Positions 47,915 through 59,661 of a stretch of DNA of 64,000 bases are shown in pieces (position 1 is the stretch's first letter; each line of letters starts with the position of its first letter). Made by a program: the position numbers and the translations under genes. The notes beneath the pieces are model-generated. The model was not told where the DNA came from and did no database searches. It saw only the letters and a program-made list of their open reading frames with translations. Source of the stretch: Larix kaempferi (taxonomy: Eukaryota > Streptophyta > Pinopsida > Pinales > Pinaceae); contig BSBM01000186.1 in assembly GCA_027924585.1 (NCBI GenBank), positions 4,712,001 through 4,776,000 on the forward strand, read 5' to 3'.

Positions 47915-49419
47915 TTTATCAGTGTGTAGAATTAAATTACTTATGTGAGTATATTTTTACCAGATGTAAATTTTTTTGTGATAATACGTGTGATCTGGCA
48001 TTTTGTCTAGTAATGTTCACATTTGGTATCTCTTTTATTCAGCTTAAATATATCACAGATTTTTCAACTATTTGTTTAAACTTTTATATCAACACTATTC
48101 GTGTGGTAATGTTCACATTTGGTATCTCTTTTATTCGTTCTAAATATATCACTGATTCTTCAACTATTTGTTTAAACTTTTATAGGGTTATTTCGCACAC
48201 TTCTACACTCTTTTTCATTCCTAGTTTTTAGACGAGGAAAATCGTATGATATTCTGTAAAATATTTAATTCAATTTTTTTTATTTAATATATATATGGCA
48301 GAGGTGATTATTGCCCTAAATTAGGGTTGGTAGTAGAGAGTCCTCTTCAATATAAAATAGTCCATTATTTTACCATCCTTACACATTAAGTACATTTCAA
48401 ACATGAAATATAGAGCCACGTACCTATTTTATTTTTTAAACAATGTTCTAGTTTATTATTTTGTAGTTGATTTAAGTTTCTTTGTATTGTAATAAGATAT
48501 ATCCATTTTTTAAGTAACACTTTATTTTTTATTTGTTTTTAACTTTTATTAAATTATTCCAAATGCTAAATGTAGAAATGAATAATTAAAGATTGATTTT
48601 CGCATACCTTTTATCCCATGATTTTGTCTTTTTTAAGTTAGACATGTGATTGAAAATAGAATAATGATTAGAATGAGAGTAATGTTATTGTTTTAATTTT
48701 TATTTAAAAATATATTTTATTCCAGAACTTAGTTATCTTGAAATCTCTCTTTATTATATTATTAAAATTTATTTAGTTTTTGTTTTTTAAGTTAGAGATA
48801 TGATAAGAAATAGATTAATGATGAGAATGAGAGTAGTATTATTTTTCCTAATTTTTATTTAAAAAAAAAAAAAAATTTAAAGAATTAATTCTCTTGAAAT
48901 CTGTTTATTATATTCTTCTAATTTAATTAGATGATGGATATGGTTAGTCCATTATTATTTATGGATGTAATATTTAAGAAGATGTAAAATATAAATATGT
49001 AGTTTTTTAATACATGCTTTAATGAAAATATTTCTAATAGATGCACATGTAAAGTATATTAAAATTGTGAGGAGTATATTATTTTTCTTTCTTTCTTATA
49101 GTGTTATTTATTTATATTATTATAGTATAGTACTTTGATATATTTTATTGCGATGGATCTTATAGAGGGGTGCACAAGAGAGGGGTCAAAGTAAGGGAAG
49201 AAGCATTTATGAGGAAGGTAAGGGTAGCTGAGGGAGTTTGGGAGTGGTAAAGGAAGAGAACATGGGGAGAGGAAGGAAACAAATAAATAAAGACAAACAT
49301 ATGAAGATGGTGGGTTATAGAAGGAGTAGGTAGGGATGTGAGAAAAAGAAAAAGAAAAGATACGGAGGACAATAAGGAAGGGAGGATGGCAGACAATTGA
49401 AGGGTAGAGGAGGCATGGG

Positions 49420-52400
49420 GTGTAGCAAAAGGTGGAGGAGTGGGAGAGAGTGCAAGGGCCATGGGTCGAGAGGAGAAAAGGAAGGAAGAAGGAGGAGGGG
49501 GAGGGGGAGGGGGAGGGGGAGGGAGAGGAGGACGAGGGAGTCGGGGGGGGAAGCGAAGGGGAGGTAGAGGGATAGTGATGGGTGGATGAGGAGGAGGGGT
49601 GAGGGGGAGGGGGAGAGGGAAGGGAAGAGAGGAGGAGGAGGAGGAGGAGGAGAGGGAAAAGTGAGGGGAAATGAGGGGGATGGGGGAGGGGGAGGAATAG
49701 GGGGAGGGGAGGAGTGGGAAGGTGGAGAGGAGTGTGGGAGGGGGTGAAGTGGGATGGTGGAGGTGGGGAGGGGTAGATGAGGATGTGGGGAGGAGGTAGG
49801 GATGTGGGGAAAGGAGGAGCAGGAAGGGGGATGGGGAGAGCAGGGGTAGGTGGGAGGGGGAAGGGGATGGGAAGAGAGGGGGTAGCGGGAGGGGGTATGA
49901 GGAGAAGGGGAGAGGGGGAGGAGGGTGGAGGAGGATTGGAGAGGGGGAGAGAGGTGGAGGTGAGAGGGGGAGTAGGTGGGAGGGGAGGGTGGGAGTAGTG
50001 GGAGGGGAGGGTGGGAGTAGGGAAGAGGGGGAGGAGGACAAGAGAGGGAGAGTAGGGTGGAGAGGGATAGGGAGAAGGGTAGTGGGGGGATGGGGGAGGG
50101 GGAGAGGGATGGGGTTTGGGGTAGTAGGGGGATGGAGGAGGGGGAGGGGAGTAGGGACGAGGAGGATGGGGAGAGAAAATATGGGGAGAAAGAGATTAGT
50201 GGGAGGGGGTATGAGGTGGTGGGGGAGGGGGAGTGGGTTAGTAGGGGGAGGGGATAGGGGGAGAGAGGGGGAGGCGATAGGGGGAGTAGGGGGAGGGGGA
50301 TGGGGATAGGGGTAGTAGGGGGAGTAATGGGGTAGGGGATGAGAGAGGGGGAGGGGATTGGGGGGGGAGAGGGAGAGTGGGGTGGTAGGGGGAGTAGGGA
50401 GATGGGAGAGGGGGATTAGGGCAGAGGGGGAGGGGGAGAAGGATGGGGAAAGGGGGAGTGGGGGGGAGGGCGATGGGTAGAGGGGTAGTAGGGGGAGTAG
50501 GGAGAGCAGAGAGGGGGATTAGCGGGGGGGGCGAGGGAGATTACGGGGGAGGGGGATGGCGATAGGGGTAGTAGGGGGATGGGAGAGGGGGAGAGAGGGA
50601 GCAGGTGGGTATGAGGAGGAGGGGGATGGGGATGGGGAGAGGGGGAGGTGGTATGAGGAGGATCAGGAGGACAGGGAGAGGGAGGGGAGGCAAGGGGGAT
50701 GGGAGGCGGGTGGGTGTGAGAAGGGGCATATGGGAGGGGAGGGAAGAGGGATATAGGGAGGAGGGATGGGGAGATGAGGGGGAGGGGATAGGGGGTCTAG
50801 GATGTTTGAGGGGGAGGGGAGGGAGTGTGAGGGGTAGAGGATGAGGAGGATGGTGGGAGGGTGGACGAGAAGGGGGAGCGGGGGAGAACTCAGAGGGGTG
50901 GGGAAGAGGGGAGGAGGGGAAGGAGGTTAGGTAAAGGTGGAGGAGGAGGAGGATAGGGGATGGGAGAGGGAGAGGGGAGGGGATGGGAGGTGTGGATGAG
51001 GGAAGAGGTGAGGGAGATGGAGAAGGGGAGAAGTAAGAGGAGGGGTAGAGGAGAAGTGGGGGGAGGAGGGTTAAGTAATGAGAGGTGGATATGGAGAGGA
51101 GGATAGGGAGAGGAGTAGATAGGGGAGGAGAGGGGTGGAGGAGCGGGAGAGTGGAGATGGGAGGGGAGTGGAGAGGGAGATGGGAGATGGGAGGGGATAT
51201 TGGGGAGGAGGAGGTGGATAGGGGGAGGGGGAGGAGAAGGATGAGGGGAGATGGAGGAGGGCGGGGAGAGGAGGAGGAGGGGAAGAGGAGGAGAAGGAGG
51301 AGGGGAGTGGGAGAGGAGGGAGAGGGTTTGGGGGGGAGGAGGAGGATGGTGGGGGGTAAGGGGATGGGGGGAGGGCGAGAGGATGCAAAGTAATGGAGGG
51401 GAGGAGGAGGGGGGAGGAGTTGGGAGAAGGAGGCCAATATGCTAGGGGGAGGGGGGGAGGAGGAGGAAGTCAGTCTAACGGGAGGGAGAAAAGGGTAGGA
51501 GGAGGGGGGGAGGGGATGGAAGGGGTAGGGAGAAGTACTCCAAGATCCAAGAGGGAGGGGGGAGGAGGATGAAGTGGGGTTAAGGGGAGGGAAAAAGGGG
51601 GAGGAGGGGGGGAGAGGGTAAATGTGAGAGGAGGAGGAGGAAGAGGAGGACAGAAAGGGAGGGGAGAAGAGGGGGGAGAGGTGTTAGAGGGGAGGTGGGA
51701 GAGCATTACGAGGAGGAGGAATGTGGTGACGGTAATAGAGGAGGAGTGGGGAGAGGAGGCAAAGGGGATATGGGATAGGAGGATGAGGAGGAATGTGTTA
51801 GGAGTGGTAGAGGAGGAGGATTGGGGGGTGGAGGAGGAGACAAAGGTGGAGGAGTGGGAGATGGGTGTGGGTGGAGGCGGGGGGGGAGGATGTGGAGGAG
51901 GAGAGGGGGAGGAGGAGGTGGAGGAGTGAGAGGGATGGGGAAGTAAGGGTAGGAGAGGCATTAGGAGAATGCAAGGAGGGGGATAGGTGAGGGGAGTACA
52001 GTGGAGGAGTGGGAGGTGGAGGTGGTGGAAAAAGAGGGGGAGGAGGAATATGAGTAGGAGTAAGAGGAGGAGCAGGAAGAGGAGGAGGTGTAAGGGAATG
52101 AGGAGGAGCAGGAGGAGTAAGAAGAGTAGGTGTGGGAAGAGGGGGAGGAAGAGGGGAGTATAAGGGAGTGTTTAGAGGAAGGGGAGAGGGAAGGGAGAGG
52201 GAGAATGGGAGGAGTAGGAGTAGGAGGGGGAATAGGAGGAAGGAGGGCATAGGAGGTTGGAGGAGGATGAGAAGGGAGGTGTGATGGAGGCCAAAGGGAG
52301 TGGAGGTGAGGGGAGAGGGTGTAGGGGTTGGGGAAGGGAGAGGGGGAGGAGTAGGAGGGGGAGAGGGGTAGGTGAAGGATGAGGACAGGGGTAGGGGATA

Positions 52401-52523
52401 GAGGAGAAGGAATGGGAGGGGTGGAGGAGGTAGAGGTGAGATGGTAGAGTGTGAGGAGGAGGAGGAGGGTGAGGAATGGGGAATGAAGGATGAGGAGAGG
52501 GGGTTGGAGGAGGAGGTGGAGTG
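49420..52523 (+). repeat. Purine-rich (G/A) tract 2
   Basis: About 3.1 kb of G/A-dominated plus strand. The left 2 kb resembles tract 1 in unit style (GGGGGAGTAGGGGGA); the right part from about 51600 shifts to AGGAGGAGGA-type triplet-like repeats. The opposite strand yields Pro/Ser-rich spurious frames (49160-50041, 50541-51437, 51798-52571). It ends at GTGTATAAATATCCCC. Confidence 0.9.
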
Positions 52524-52957
52524 TATAAATATCCCCAAATAAAAATAATTTGAAGTTGTTGATTTACTCATTTTATTAAGTTATTGTTCATCAGTGCGTT
52601 TTATTGAAGAATATTTTTGTCAGGGTTGAGAGCTGCCAAGTGTCCACTTATGGACAGATTTAAGAAGAACAAATTCCTATTTTTCTAATAAATGGATCTG
52701 GTGAGGACAACCACGCCGAAAGAGGAAATCATGCATCACAACGGTGGGGCAACAAGGAGAGTTAATCTCAGAGAAGTCAAGCAAGTGTCAAGAGTGCATT
52801 AATGGAACTGGACACACTCCCTAAAGAGTAGGGATTGAAATAGTCACGATTTTAGGGAATCGACTATTTGCAAAAGACCTAGGAAAAAAACAATAAAATG
52901 ACATATGTGGGAGGCGGGACGCTGCCTAGTATGTCCAGGAAAAAGAACAATTTGATG
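52524..52957. other. Non-coding DNA after block D copy 2
   Basis: No gene. A TGTCAGGGTTGAGAGCTG at about 52618 has the look of an LTR start but no partner or primer-binding site was found. Confidence 0.4.
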
Positions 52958-53112
52958 TGTGAGCACAATAGTGTTAGGCAAAGAGTGAATTGTTTTGCTT
53001 TGTGAGCACAATAGTGTTAGGCAAAGAGTGAATTGTTTTGCTTTGTGAGCACAATAGTGTTAGGCAAAGAGTGAACTGATTTACTATGTGAGCACATTGG
53101 TGTTAGGAAAAG
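52958..53112 (+). repeat. 43-bp tandem repeat
   Basis: Units beginning TGTGAGCACAATAGTGTTAG start at 52958, 53001, 53044 and (partial, diverged) 53087. The first two are nearly identical. Confidence 0.93.
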
Positions 53113-53754
53113 TAGTGATTTGGAACTTGACATAGGTTAACTAGTTTCTACCCTTGGGATCATGATTTGTCTTGGGGGTGATTAGAGTGTATCAAGACAC
53201 AACTCTAAATATACAGTTGGGAGGAGCGTGGCTGTCCGTACCTTATTTAGGCATCAAACTACTCTCAGGCTCCATGGTTAATTAATATTTCATAGGATTT
53301 ATGGAAATTTAATTAGAGTTGAAGATGGATCTACGTTTTATGAAAATCGAATGTACATTGTGCACATGTTTCGAAATTCTTTTATAAGTATATTCTACTC
53401 ATTATTTAGATCTGCTTACAATATGGTAGAGGTGTAATTCCTCTCCATTTGAATACATTATTAAGGTTAATATCTGTTCATTGTGCACTGTATGTTAAAG
53501 ATTTGAATTCCTGTTTACTTTTTAGAGTTTCTTTTAGGAAGGGTTTACCCTTGTGGCCTCTACTTATAATATTCATTATGAATAGTAATCCAAGTGCATT
53601 TATTTGATTGCAAACACATAGTTTTCCTGACACTAAAACCGAAATTTGATCAAGAGAAAATACTTGAACCGTTAAATAGTAGAACAACTTTCTAGATCCA
53701 TTTTTTCTGCAATCGAAAAGACCTATATCCACATTTTCCACAAACGAAAAGAAC
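53113..53754. other. Non-coding DNA
   Basis: No coding frame or repeat recognised in this AT-rich stretch. Confidence 0.45.
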
Positions 53755-54260
53755 TAGATCTTCATTTCCTCAATAAAAAAGACCTAGATCCTCCTTTTTA
53801 CAATCGAAAGGTTTGAGACCCACAACCTGCAATCCACACTATGAAATTCGGATTGCAGAAACAAGAAAGTGCTCTTTTGGTAAAAGTTGGATACGCTATC
53901 CGCAACGCGGAAGTCAGGATTGTGGAAGAGCTAAGGTACTCTTTTTTGTAAAATATGTATCCACAATCCACAATGTGGAAGTCGTATTGTAGAAGTACTA
54001 AAGTACTAATTTTGTACAGGATGGATCCATAATGCAGAAGTCAGAAATGCAAAAGTGCTAAGACATTCATTGTTGTATTTAAAGGACCCGCAACCTACAA
54101 TGTAGTAGTCGGGTTTGCGGAAGCATTAAAAACCCAAACCTGTAAATATAGGTTCCCGCAACCCGCAATGTGGAATTTGGGGTTACAGAAGCTTTAGATT
54201 GCAGAACCATTTAAATTGTGGAAGCTAGAGATTGCAGAACTATTTTAAGTTGTGGAAGCC
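53755..54260. repeat. Degenerate ~65-bp repeat built on an inverted motif
   Basis: At least six diverged units occur near 53829, 53898, 53950, 54025, 54085 and 54154. Each has the plan CCGCAACCYRCAATGTGGAA, then AAGTCGGGATTGYGGAAG and GCTAAAGTACT words, so each holds a partial inverted repeat (CCGCAA...TTGCGG). Confidence 0.75.
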
Positions 54261-54844
54261 AGGTTTTTGAGTCTGTAAATTTCTTTTAACCATCAATTTT
54301 CTTGGGTTTCTGCAACTCAGTAAATGCATAATTGTAATGAACTTTGATGTTCCTTTTTTCTGATTAGAGTAGGTTGAGAGGTTAATGGATTATATGATGT
54401 TAAATCCTCATTATATTAGCTATGTAAGGTGAAGTAAAAGAATTATATTGGGAAGCATTGTATTGATGAATTATTGTAGATCCTTAATGAGAAATGAATA
54501 TCATGTATGGATATTAATAAAGGAAATTCATGAGAAAGCATTGTATTGATGAATTATTGTAGATCCTTAATAAAAAAATGAATAGTATGAATGTTATATC
54601 AAGTTCATGCAGAACTATTGTGTTTGGATTTAAAATATCATACTCTTGTAGTAGGAAGGCATAACATTTTTAGTCTTGGGACATGTTTTATGTTGAGTTA
54701 AAATAAGAGTTAAGATCACTTTGGAAGACTCATCATCACATCATTAAACCTAAGATAAATGCATTTGTTTATAATTAATAAGTATGTTTAGTGAGAAGAC
54801 TAATGAAATTGTTTACTAAGTAATCAAGGAAAAAAATGTGATAA
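54261..54844. other. Non-coding DNA
   Basis: No gene. The phrase GCATTGTATTGATGAATTATTGTAGATCC occurs twice (about 54456 and 54538), a short local duplication of which the first 20 bases are quoted here only as GCATTGTATTGATGAATTAT. Confidence 0.5.
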
Positions 54845-55215
54845 GGCGATGAGATGGAAGGGAGAGGAGGAGGTGGTTGAGTAGAGGGAGAGGAGGATGA
54901 TATGAAGGAGGGTAAGTGAGAGGGAGAGGGGAGAGGGTGAGGAGGAGTAATGGGGAGGAGGAGGAGGGGGGATGAGGAGGAGGATTAGGGGTAAATGGAG
55001 GATGAGGTGGATATGGGGTGGAGGAGGAGGAGGAGGAGGGGAAGGAGAGGGTGGGAGGGGGAGGGGGAGGGGGAGGAGGAGAAGGTGATGAAGAATATGA
55101 GGAGGATAAGGTATGAGGATAAGTAAGAGGAGTAGGAGGAGGAGGGGGGGATGAAGAGGAGGGGGGGTGTACAAGGATGGGGGGAGGGGGAGGGGAGGGG
55201 GAGGGGGTGGTTGAA
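54845..55215 (+). repeat. Purine-rich (G/A) tract 3
   Basis: About 370 bases of GGAGGAGG and GGGAGGGGGAGG sequence directly upstream of a chromovirus gag relic. Composition matches tracts 1 and 2, but the flanks are not block D. The opposite strand gives spurious Pro/Ser-rich frames. Confidence 0.88.
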
Positions 55216-55235
55216 AGTACTCTTGACATCTTTGT

Positions 55236-56966
55236 ATGATTCAAACAAGATACTCAGATTCTAAGAAGAAGGATCGTCTATCAGAGGAAGAAGAGGGAGA
55301 AGAAATCAATTCTACTGAAGGGAACATAAAAGGAGAGTCAGATATGTCTCACAATGAAGAAAAAGATGAGTTCAAGATATTTTTTCAAAGCATGATGAAA
55401 GGATTACAAGACATATCTCAAAATATTGTTCAATCTAGAAAGGAGACCAAAGAGCTCTTATCTCAGTATCTAGGAAGTAAAAATGGAGAGGGGAGTAGCA
55501 ATGGTACCCCACATGGAAAAGGGAATATCAGTGGTGGCTCTATTTTCACAATAAATGGTCCTCATAATCACCCTAATGAATTCAAGATGGAATCTTAGCT
55601 TCATTCCAGGCCTACTATGCCCAATTTTACTAAAGAACAAAGAGAGGAACCTGAGGTTCAAAATGAAGGTCTTGCGTCAAGGGAAGGCACATATGTTGAG
55701 TACCTCACACTAAATGAAGAATGAAGAAGAGATTTTCCATTCAAATATTTATGTGATATTCAGTACAAGACAAATTTGAGAGGAATCTTTCAGATGCCAA
55801 ATGAGAACTATGAGTTAAGAAATGCTATTGGTAAAATTTCTTTTCCTTACTTTGATGTCTCATAGAAGTGGACTACTAACTCTTGGATTCAAAAGATTCA
55901 TAATTATTTTCAGTTAAATCTAATGGATGAGAGAGATGCCATTAAGTTGGCTTCTCTGCACTTACATGGGAAGTCATTGATTGGTGGTTTCATGGCCTGA
56001 AAACGCTTGGGAATGATCAAGTGGCCACTTATGAAGAGTTCACAAGAATACTGGCTAAAATATTCAAAAGAAGATATCTTGACATCACCTTCAGAGAACT
56101 AGAACATGTGAAGCAGATTGGAACTTATGAAGCTTACATCTCTGAGTTTCAAAGACTAGCTGTGATGGTATTTGATATCTCAGAAGCTAAACTGATCCTA
56201 TTATTCATTGAAGGGTTAGTAGAAACTTTAAAAGGTTTGGTGAAGGCTTACATACCCTCTACCTTGTAAGATGAACTAAGTAGAACAATAGACTTGCAAG
56301 ACTCTATTCCAAGGACAATATTTCCTCCTAGAACTCTTGGTCCTACTCAATTCAAGAATCAAAGGCCACCCATGAAAGGTCCTCCTGGAAATTTCAAGAG
56401 GGACAACTATTCACATGATCGAGATGAATTGAGAAGAAGGAAGCGGTGCTTCACCTGTCAAGAACAATGGGTTCCAGTACATAGATGTTTTGAAGGAAAG
56501 GCACACTACATTGAAGTTTACTCAGAGAGTGAAGCTAAGGAGGAAGAAGAAGAGGCCCCAGTAGATGCAAAAGTTTCCTATGAGACTACAGAAGAAGAAC
56601 CTACCCCTGAGGTGAGCAAGATTGCAATACTGTCAGGAGTGCCGCACTTCTATACACTCAAATTCAAAGGATTGGTTCAAGGACAATCAATCACTGTATT
56701 AGTGGATGGATGAGCAACACATAACTTAATTAATTCAACTCTGTTCGAAAGGAGGAAGCTACCTACTAAAAAATTTGGAGGCTTCATTGTTATCATTCCA
56801 GGTAATCATTCTATGGATTGTTCTAGATGGATTCCAAAATTGCATATTTATATAGGGGATCATACCATAACATATAGCTTTTATGTTGTGAATGTGGTTG
56901 ATACTAACATGGTCTTGGGAGTACAATGTTCGTATTCCATTGCGAAGCACTCCATAGACTATTTTT
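55236..56966 (+). pseudogene. gag: Chromovirus gag and protease relic
   Basis: The first frame starts at ATG 55236 with an acidic, Lys-rich N-terminus and covers the early capsid region (FFQSMMKGLQDI, NSWIQKIHNYFQLN) to about 55985, with stops at 55596, about 55722 and 55863. A one-base frameshift near 55975 moves to the next frame, which carries WWFHGLKTLG, YEEFTRILAKIFKRRY, the variant zinc knuckle CFTCQEQWVPVHRC (C-x2-C-x7-H-x-C, near 56450) and AHYIEVYSES. The protease follows: VLVDG-stop-ATHNLI near 56705 has TGA in the active-site motif, then DHTITYSFYVVNVVDTN and VLGVQ. Similarity ends near 56966. RT, integrase and a matching 5' LTR are missing. Confidence 0.9.
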
Positions 56967-58547
56967 GAAGCCTCAGTTGTGTAGGTGTGAGAATGGGTTC
57001 TAAGGCGAATAACATAAGGTGAAAACCCATACTAAAAGGCTTCAAAATGCCATGCACAAGGCAAATTCTATCCCCAACATGTTTGGAATAGTAATCTCTC
57101 ATGGATACAATGGCCTCTGCTAGCACTTGTGGGGTTTGATCCTAGAAGGATCTGTCTTCATAAGGAGGAAGATCAAAGTATCCTGATTCTAAAGTGGATC
57201 TAAACATAAGACAACTCTACCTTAAAAGAAAATGTAAGCTAAGTCAGATGTAATCTAAAAGGAATGTATTGTTTGTGTGTAGGGTAACTTGGTTTGAGTC
57301 CCAATAAGTTATCTCATCAACTTGACAGAAATGTGAAATTGAATCATTAACTCATTGCTTCAAAATACAATCAGGCAATAAAGATTACTGATAATAATTC
57401 AAAGATTAAGCATATCCAAGATTATCCTGTTGTTCTTTTGTCAATTGAAAAATCAACATGAAATTAATAATTTATGTGAATGATTTGCAGAAATAGAAAA
57501 AGATTTTAATTAAATAAATTCAATTAAAACATAAATACACAAAGATCATGAATTAAGACAAATTTGAATTCTACATCAATGCATTAATGATTGGCTGCAA
57601 AAATTAGCAATATTAATTGATAATTAAGGTGAAGAAATCAAACATCATCAAAGAAATTTGATAACTTACACAAAGAAGATTCCAAAAGAAACTAACTTTG
57701 ATTCATTGGTCTACAAAAAATTACATGATCACAAGTGAAACAACGTTTCTCTAGTCCTTCTATGACGATTATCTCCCCCCCCCCTTCCCCATGAGTCTTA
57801 TATCCCTTTAAATAATAATTGCAGAAATGGTTACAAAGGGTAGTTTTCCCATGAAATCTGGGATTTACAAAATCAGACTATTCTAATATATCATCGTAGA
57901 AAATGGTCCATAACATGTGTTAAGGATGAAATTGTTCTCTTTTTTATGTGTTTCTTTTAGGATTGTTTGAACTTCATTTTCTTTTATTTGTCCATGATTT
58001 TGATTATTTTGTTTTCAATTTTTATTTATTTATGATTGCTTTTAATTTTTTAGTTCAAAAACCTTTAAATGGCTTCTGTGTCATAATACCTATCTCAAAG
58101 TTTTCAATTATATCTATTTAGCTTTATCATAAAGCTTTTAACCAAGATCTAACCTTTACCCAAAGTGTATTTGTTAAATTGCCTATGTTAAAAGATTCTT
58201 GCAGCTCAAAGTTCAAAATAGACCCCTAATGCGCTACAGGAATTTGATATGATGAAAGATCGTCATTATTTATGCTAAATGGTGACTCGTTATGAGTTAT
58301 GATAACTTGAGATGTTGAGTTATGATCAATTAAGATACTAAAAGACATGTTGAAGAATGATAATAGTTACAAGCTCTATTAAATTTCATCATTGTAAGAG
58401 ATGAGGGTTTGAAGTGCCACAAGTCAAATTTGGGGATCATGAAATGCAAAGCTGAAGACATCTGTAGCTGAACCCGGTTAGTTCCACATATTTGAACATT
58501 TATAGCCTCTCCTTCATAAACTTAGTTAAGAAAATTGCAGTTATAAG
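56967..58547. other. Non-coding DNA between two coding relics
   Basis: No retroelement domain or gene is visible. Contains a C-rich run near 57776-57787. It may represent replaced pol sequence or an unrelated insertion. Confidence 0.45.
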
Positions 58548-59651
58548 ATGGGAAGAAGTGGCGAGATTAACAAGGTAGAAGCTATGGACACGAAGTGGGC
58601 TGCGCAATTTCTGAAATGTGCAGACTTGTTTAAAGTAGCTAGATGGTTCAATTACTTCGAGAAAGTTACAGGGTTTAATGAAGAAGTTTCGATTTAATTT
58701 GCAAAGAAATTTATTAATGATGTTATTAAGTTCAAAACCTTAATATTTCAGCTCACAGAAGCCTTAATTTCTGAAGCTACTCACATCGCCATGGATGGGG
58801 AATTGTGGTTCAAAAAAGTTCCTTTCAAGTTTGACCCAAATCCTTTCTTGCTACCAGGTAATGAAACCCTAAATTGGAGCAATGGTGTTCATATAACAAA
58901 TTTTCAAGTAGAATGGAGGGAGGTGCTAGTCATTATACAAGCCTACGTTACATGTGAGGGTAGGTTCTCAATGGTTTTTAAATACCATGTTAGGTTTTTT
59001 ATGCATCTTAAATTGCATTGTAAAATAAATCTACCTTCTTGTACAAAAGCATCCAAAAAATGTCAAATAAGGTGAAAGCGCATCCCGAGCATACAAGGCC
59101 GCATCCTGAGCATACAAGGCAATCCATATTTCATCATGGACTTATAAAACTGATCATTCAAACAATACTAGAAAAGGAAAAGAAGACCTAGGAATATTTT
59201 ATATTTTGGTCTGGATTTATGGATGAACAGGATGAGCGAATAAACAAGAATAGGTCCAAAAAGAAAGGTAAAACGGGTAAGGAGGGAGTTTTGATACAAG
59301 AAATTTCTTAAAAGCCTCTGTTACAGGAAAAATAAAAAAGTCCTGAAAAGGAGGAACAGGTTAATATAGTCGAAGAAAAACAAGAACATTGTCAAGAAGA
59401 GAAAGAACACTATCAAGAAGTTCAAGAAATAGAGAAAACAATTAGTCTTACAGCTGAACAAGTTCAAAGTCTAGTCACACCAAAACAGAGTATAATTGAG
59501 AACCTAGTTTCACAAACTTCTGTAGAAGATACAAAGAATGAAAGTTTCCAGGTTATGGACTTAGAAGCAGATGCAAACCTCCTCATGCAGTTAAGAGAAT
59601 AAATTTAGAAGTTTAGAACAAGATCAACTACGAACAATCATATGGAAAAGG
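58548..59651 (+). pseudogene. Unidentified ~360-codon protein relic beside the long LTR
   Basis: ATG at 58548 opens a frame with FLKCADLFKVARWFNYFEKV, WFKKVPFKFDPNPFLLPGNE, NWSNGVHITNFQVEWREVL and CEGRFSMVFKYHVRFFMHL. One TAA near 58695 fits CAA-to-TAA. A frameshift near 59040 leads into a second frame: a basic segment (KMSNKVKAHPEHTR, duplicated by a 20-bp tandem copy, then RINKNRSKKKGKTGKEG) and an acidic Gln/Glu-rich tail (EEKQEHCQEEKEHYQEVQEI) to about 59651. I recognise no family or catalytic motif. It stops 10 bases before the LTR at 59662, so it could be an accessory ORF of an element or a host-derived sequence that the LTR landed in. Confidence 0.55.
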
Positions 59652-59661
59652 GTTCAAGTTC

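Larger units (their letters stand above)
45518..52523 (+). repeat. Large direct-repeat block D, copy 2
   Basis: Same orientation and order as 1-5919. It has extra segments relative to copy 1 (GCCCACGGGAGGATAAAATC near 45585, and a ~150-bp stretch at 47494-47650 where copy 1 has different sequence at 2227-2390). Its purine tail is about 3.1 kb, against 1.8 kb in copy 1. No retroelement or transposase coding is seen inside. Its left end is only known to be at or before 45518 because copy 1 is cut by the window edge. Confidence 0.8.

Noticed and set aside
1-52523. The two block D copies as LTRs of one giant retrotransposon
   Set aside because: The interior holds unrelated elements in both orientations, the blocks lack TG...CA ends, and no primer-binding site or polypurine tract is placed next to them.
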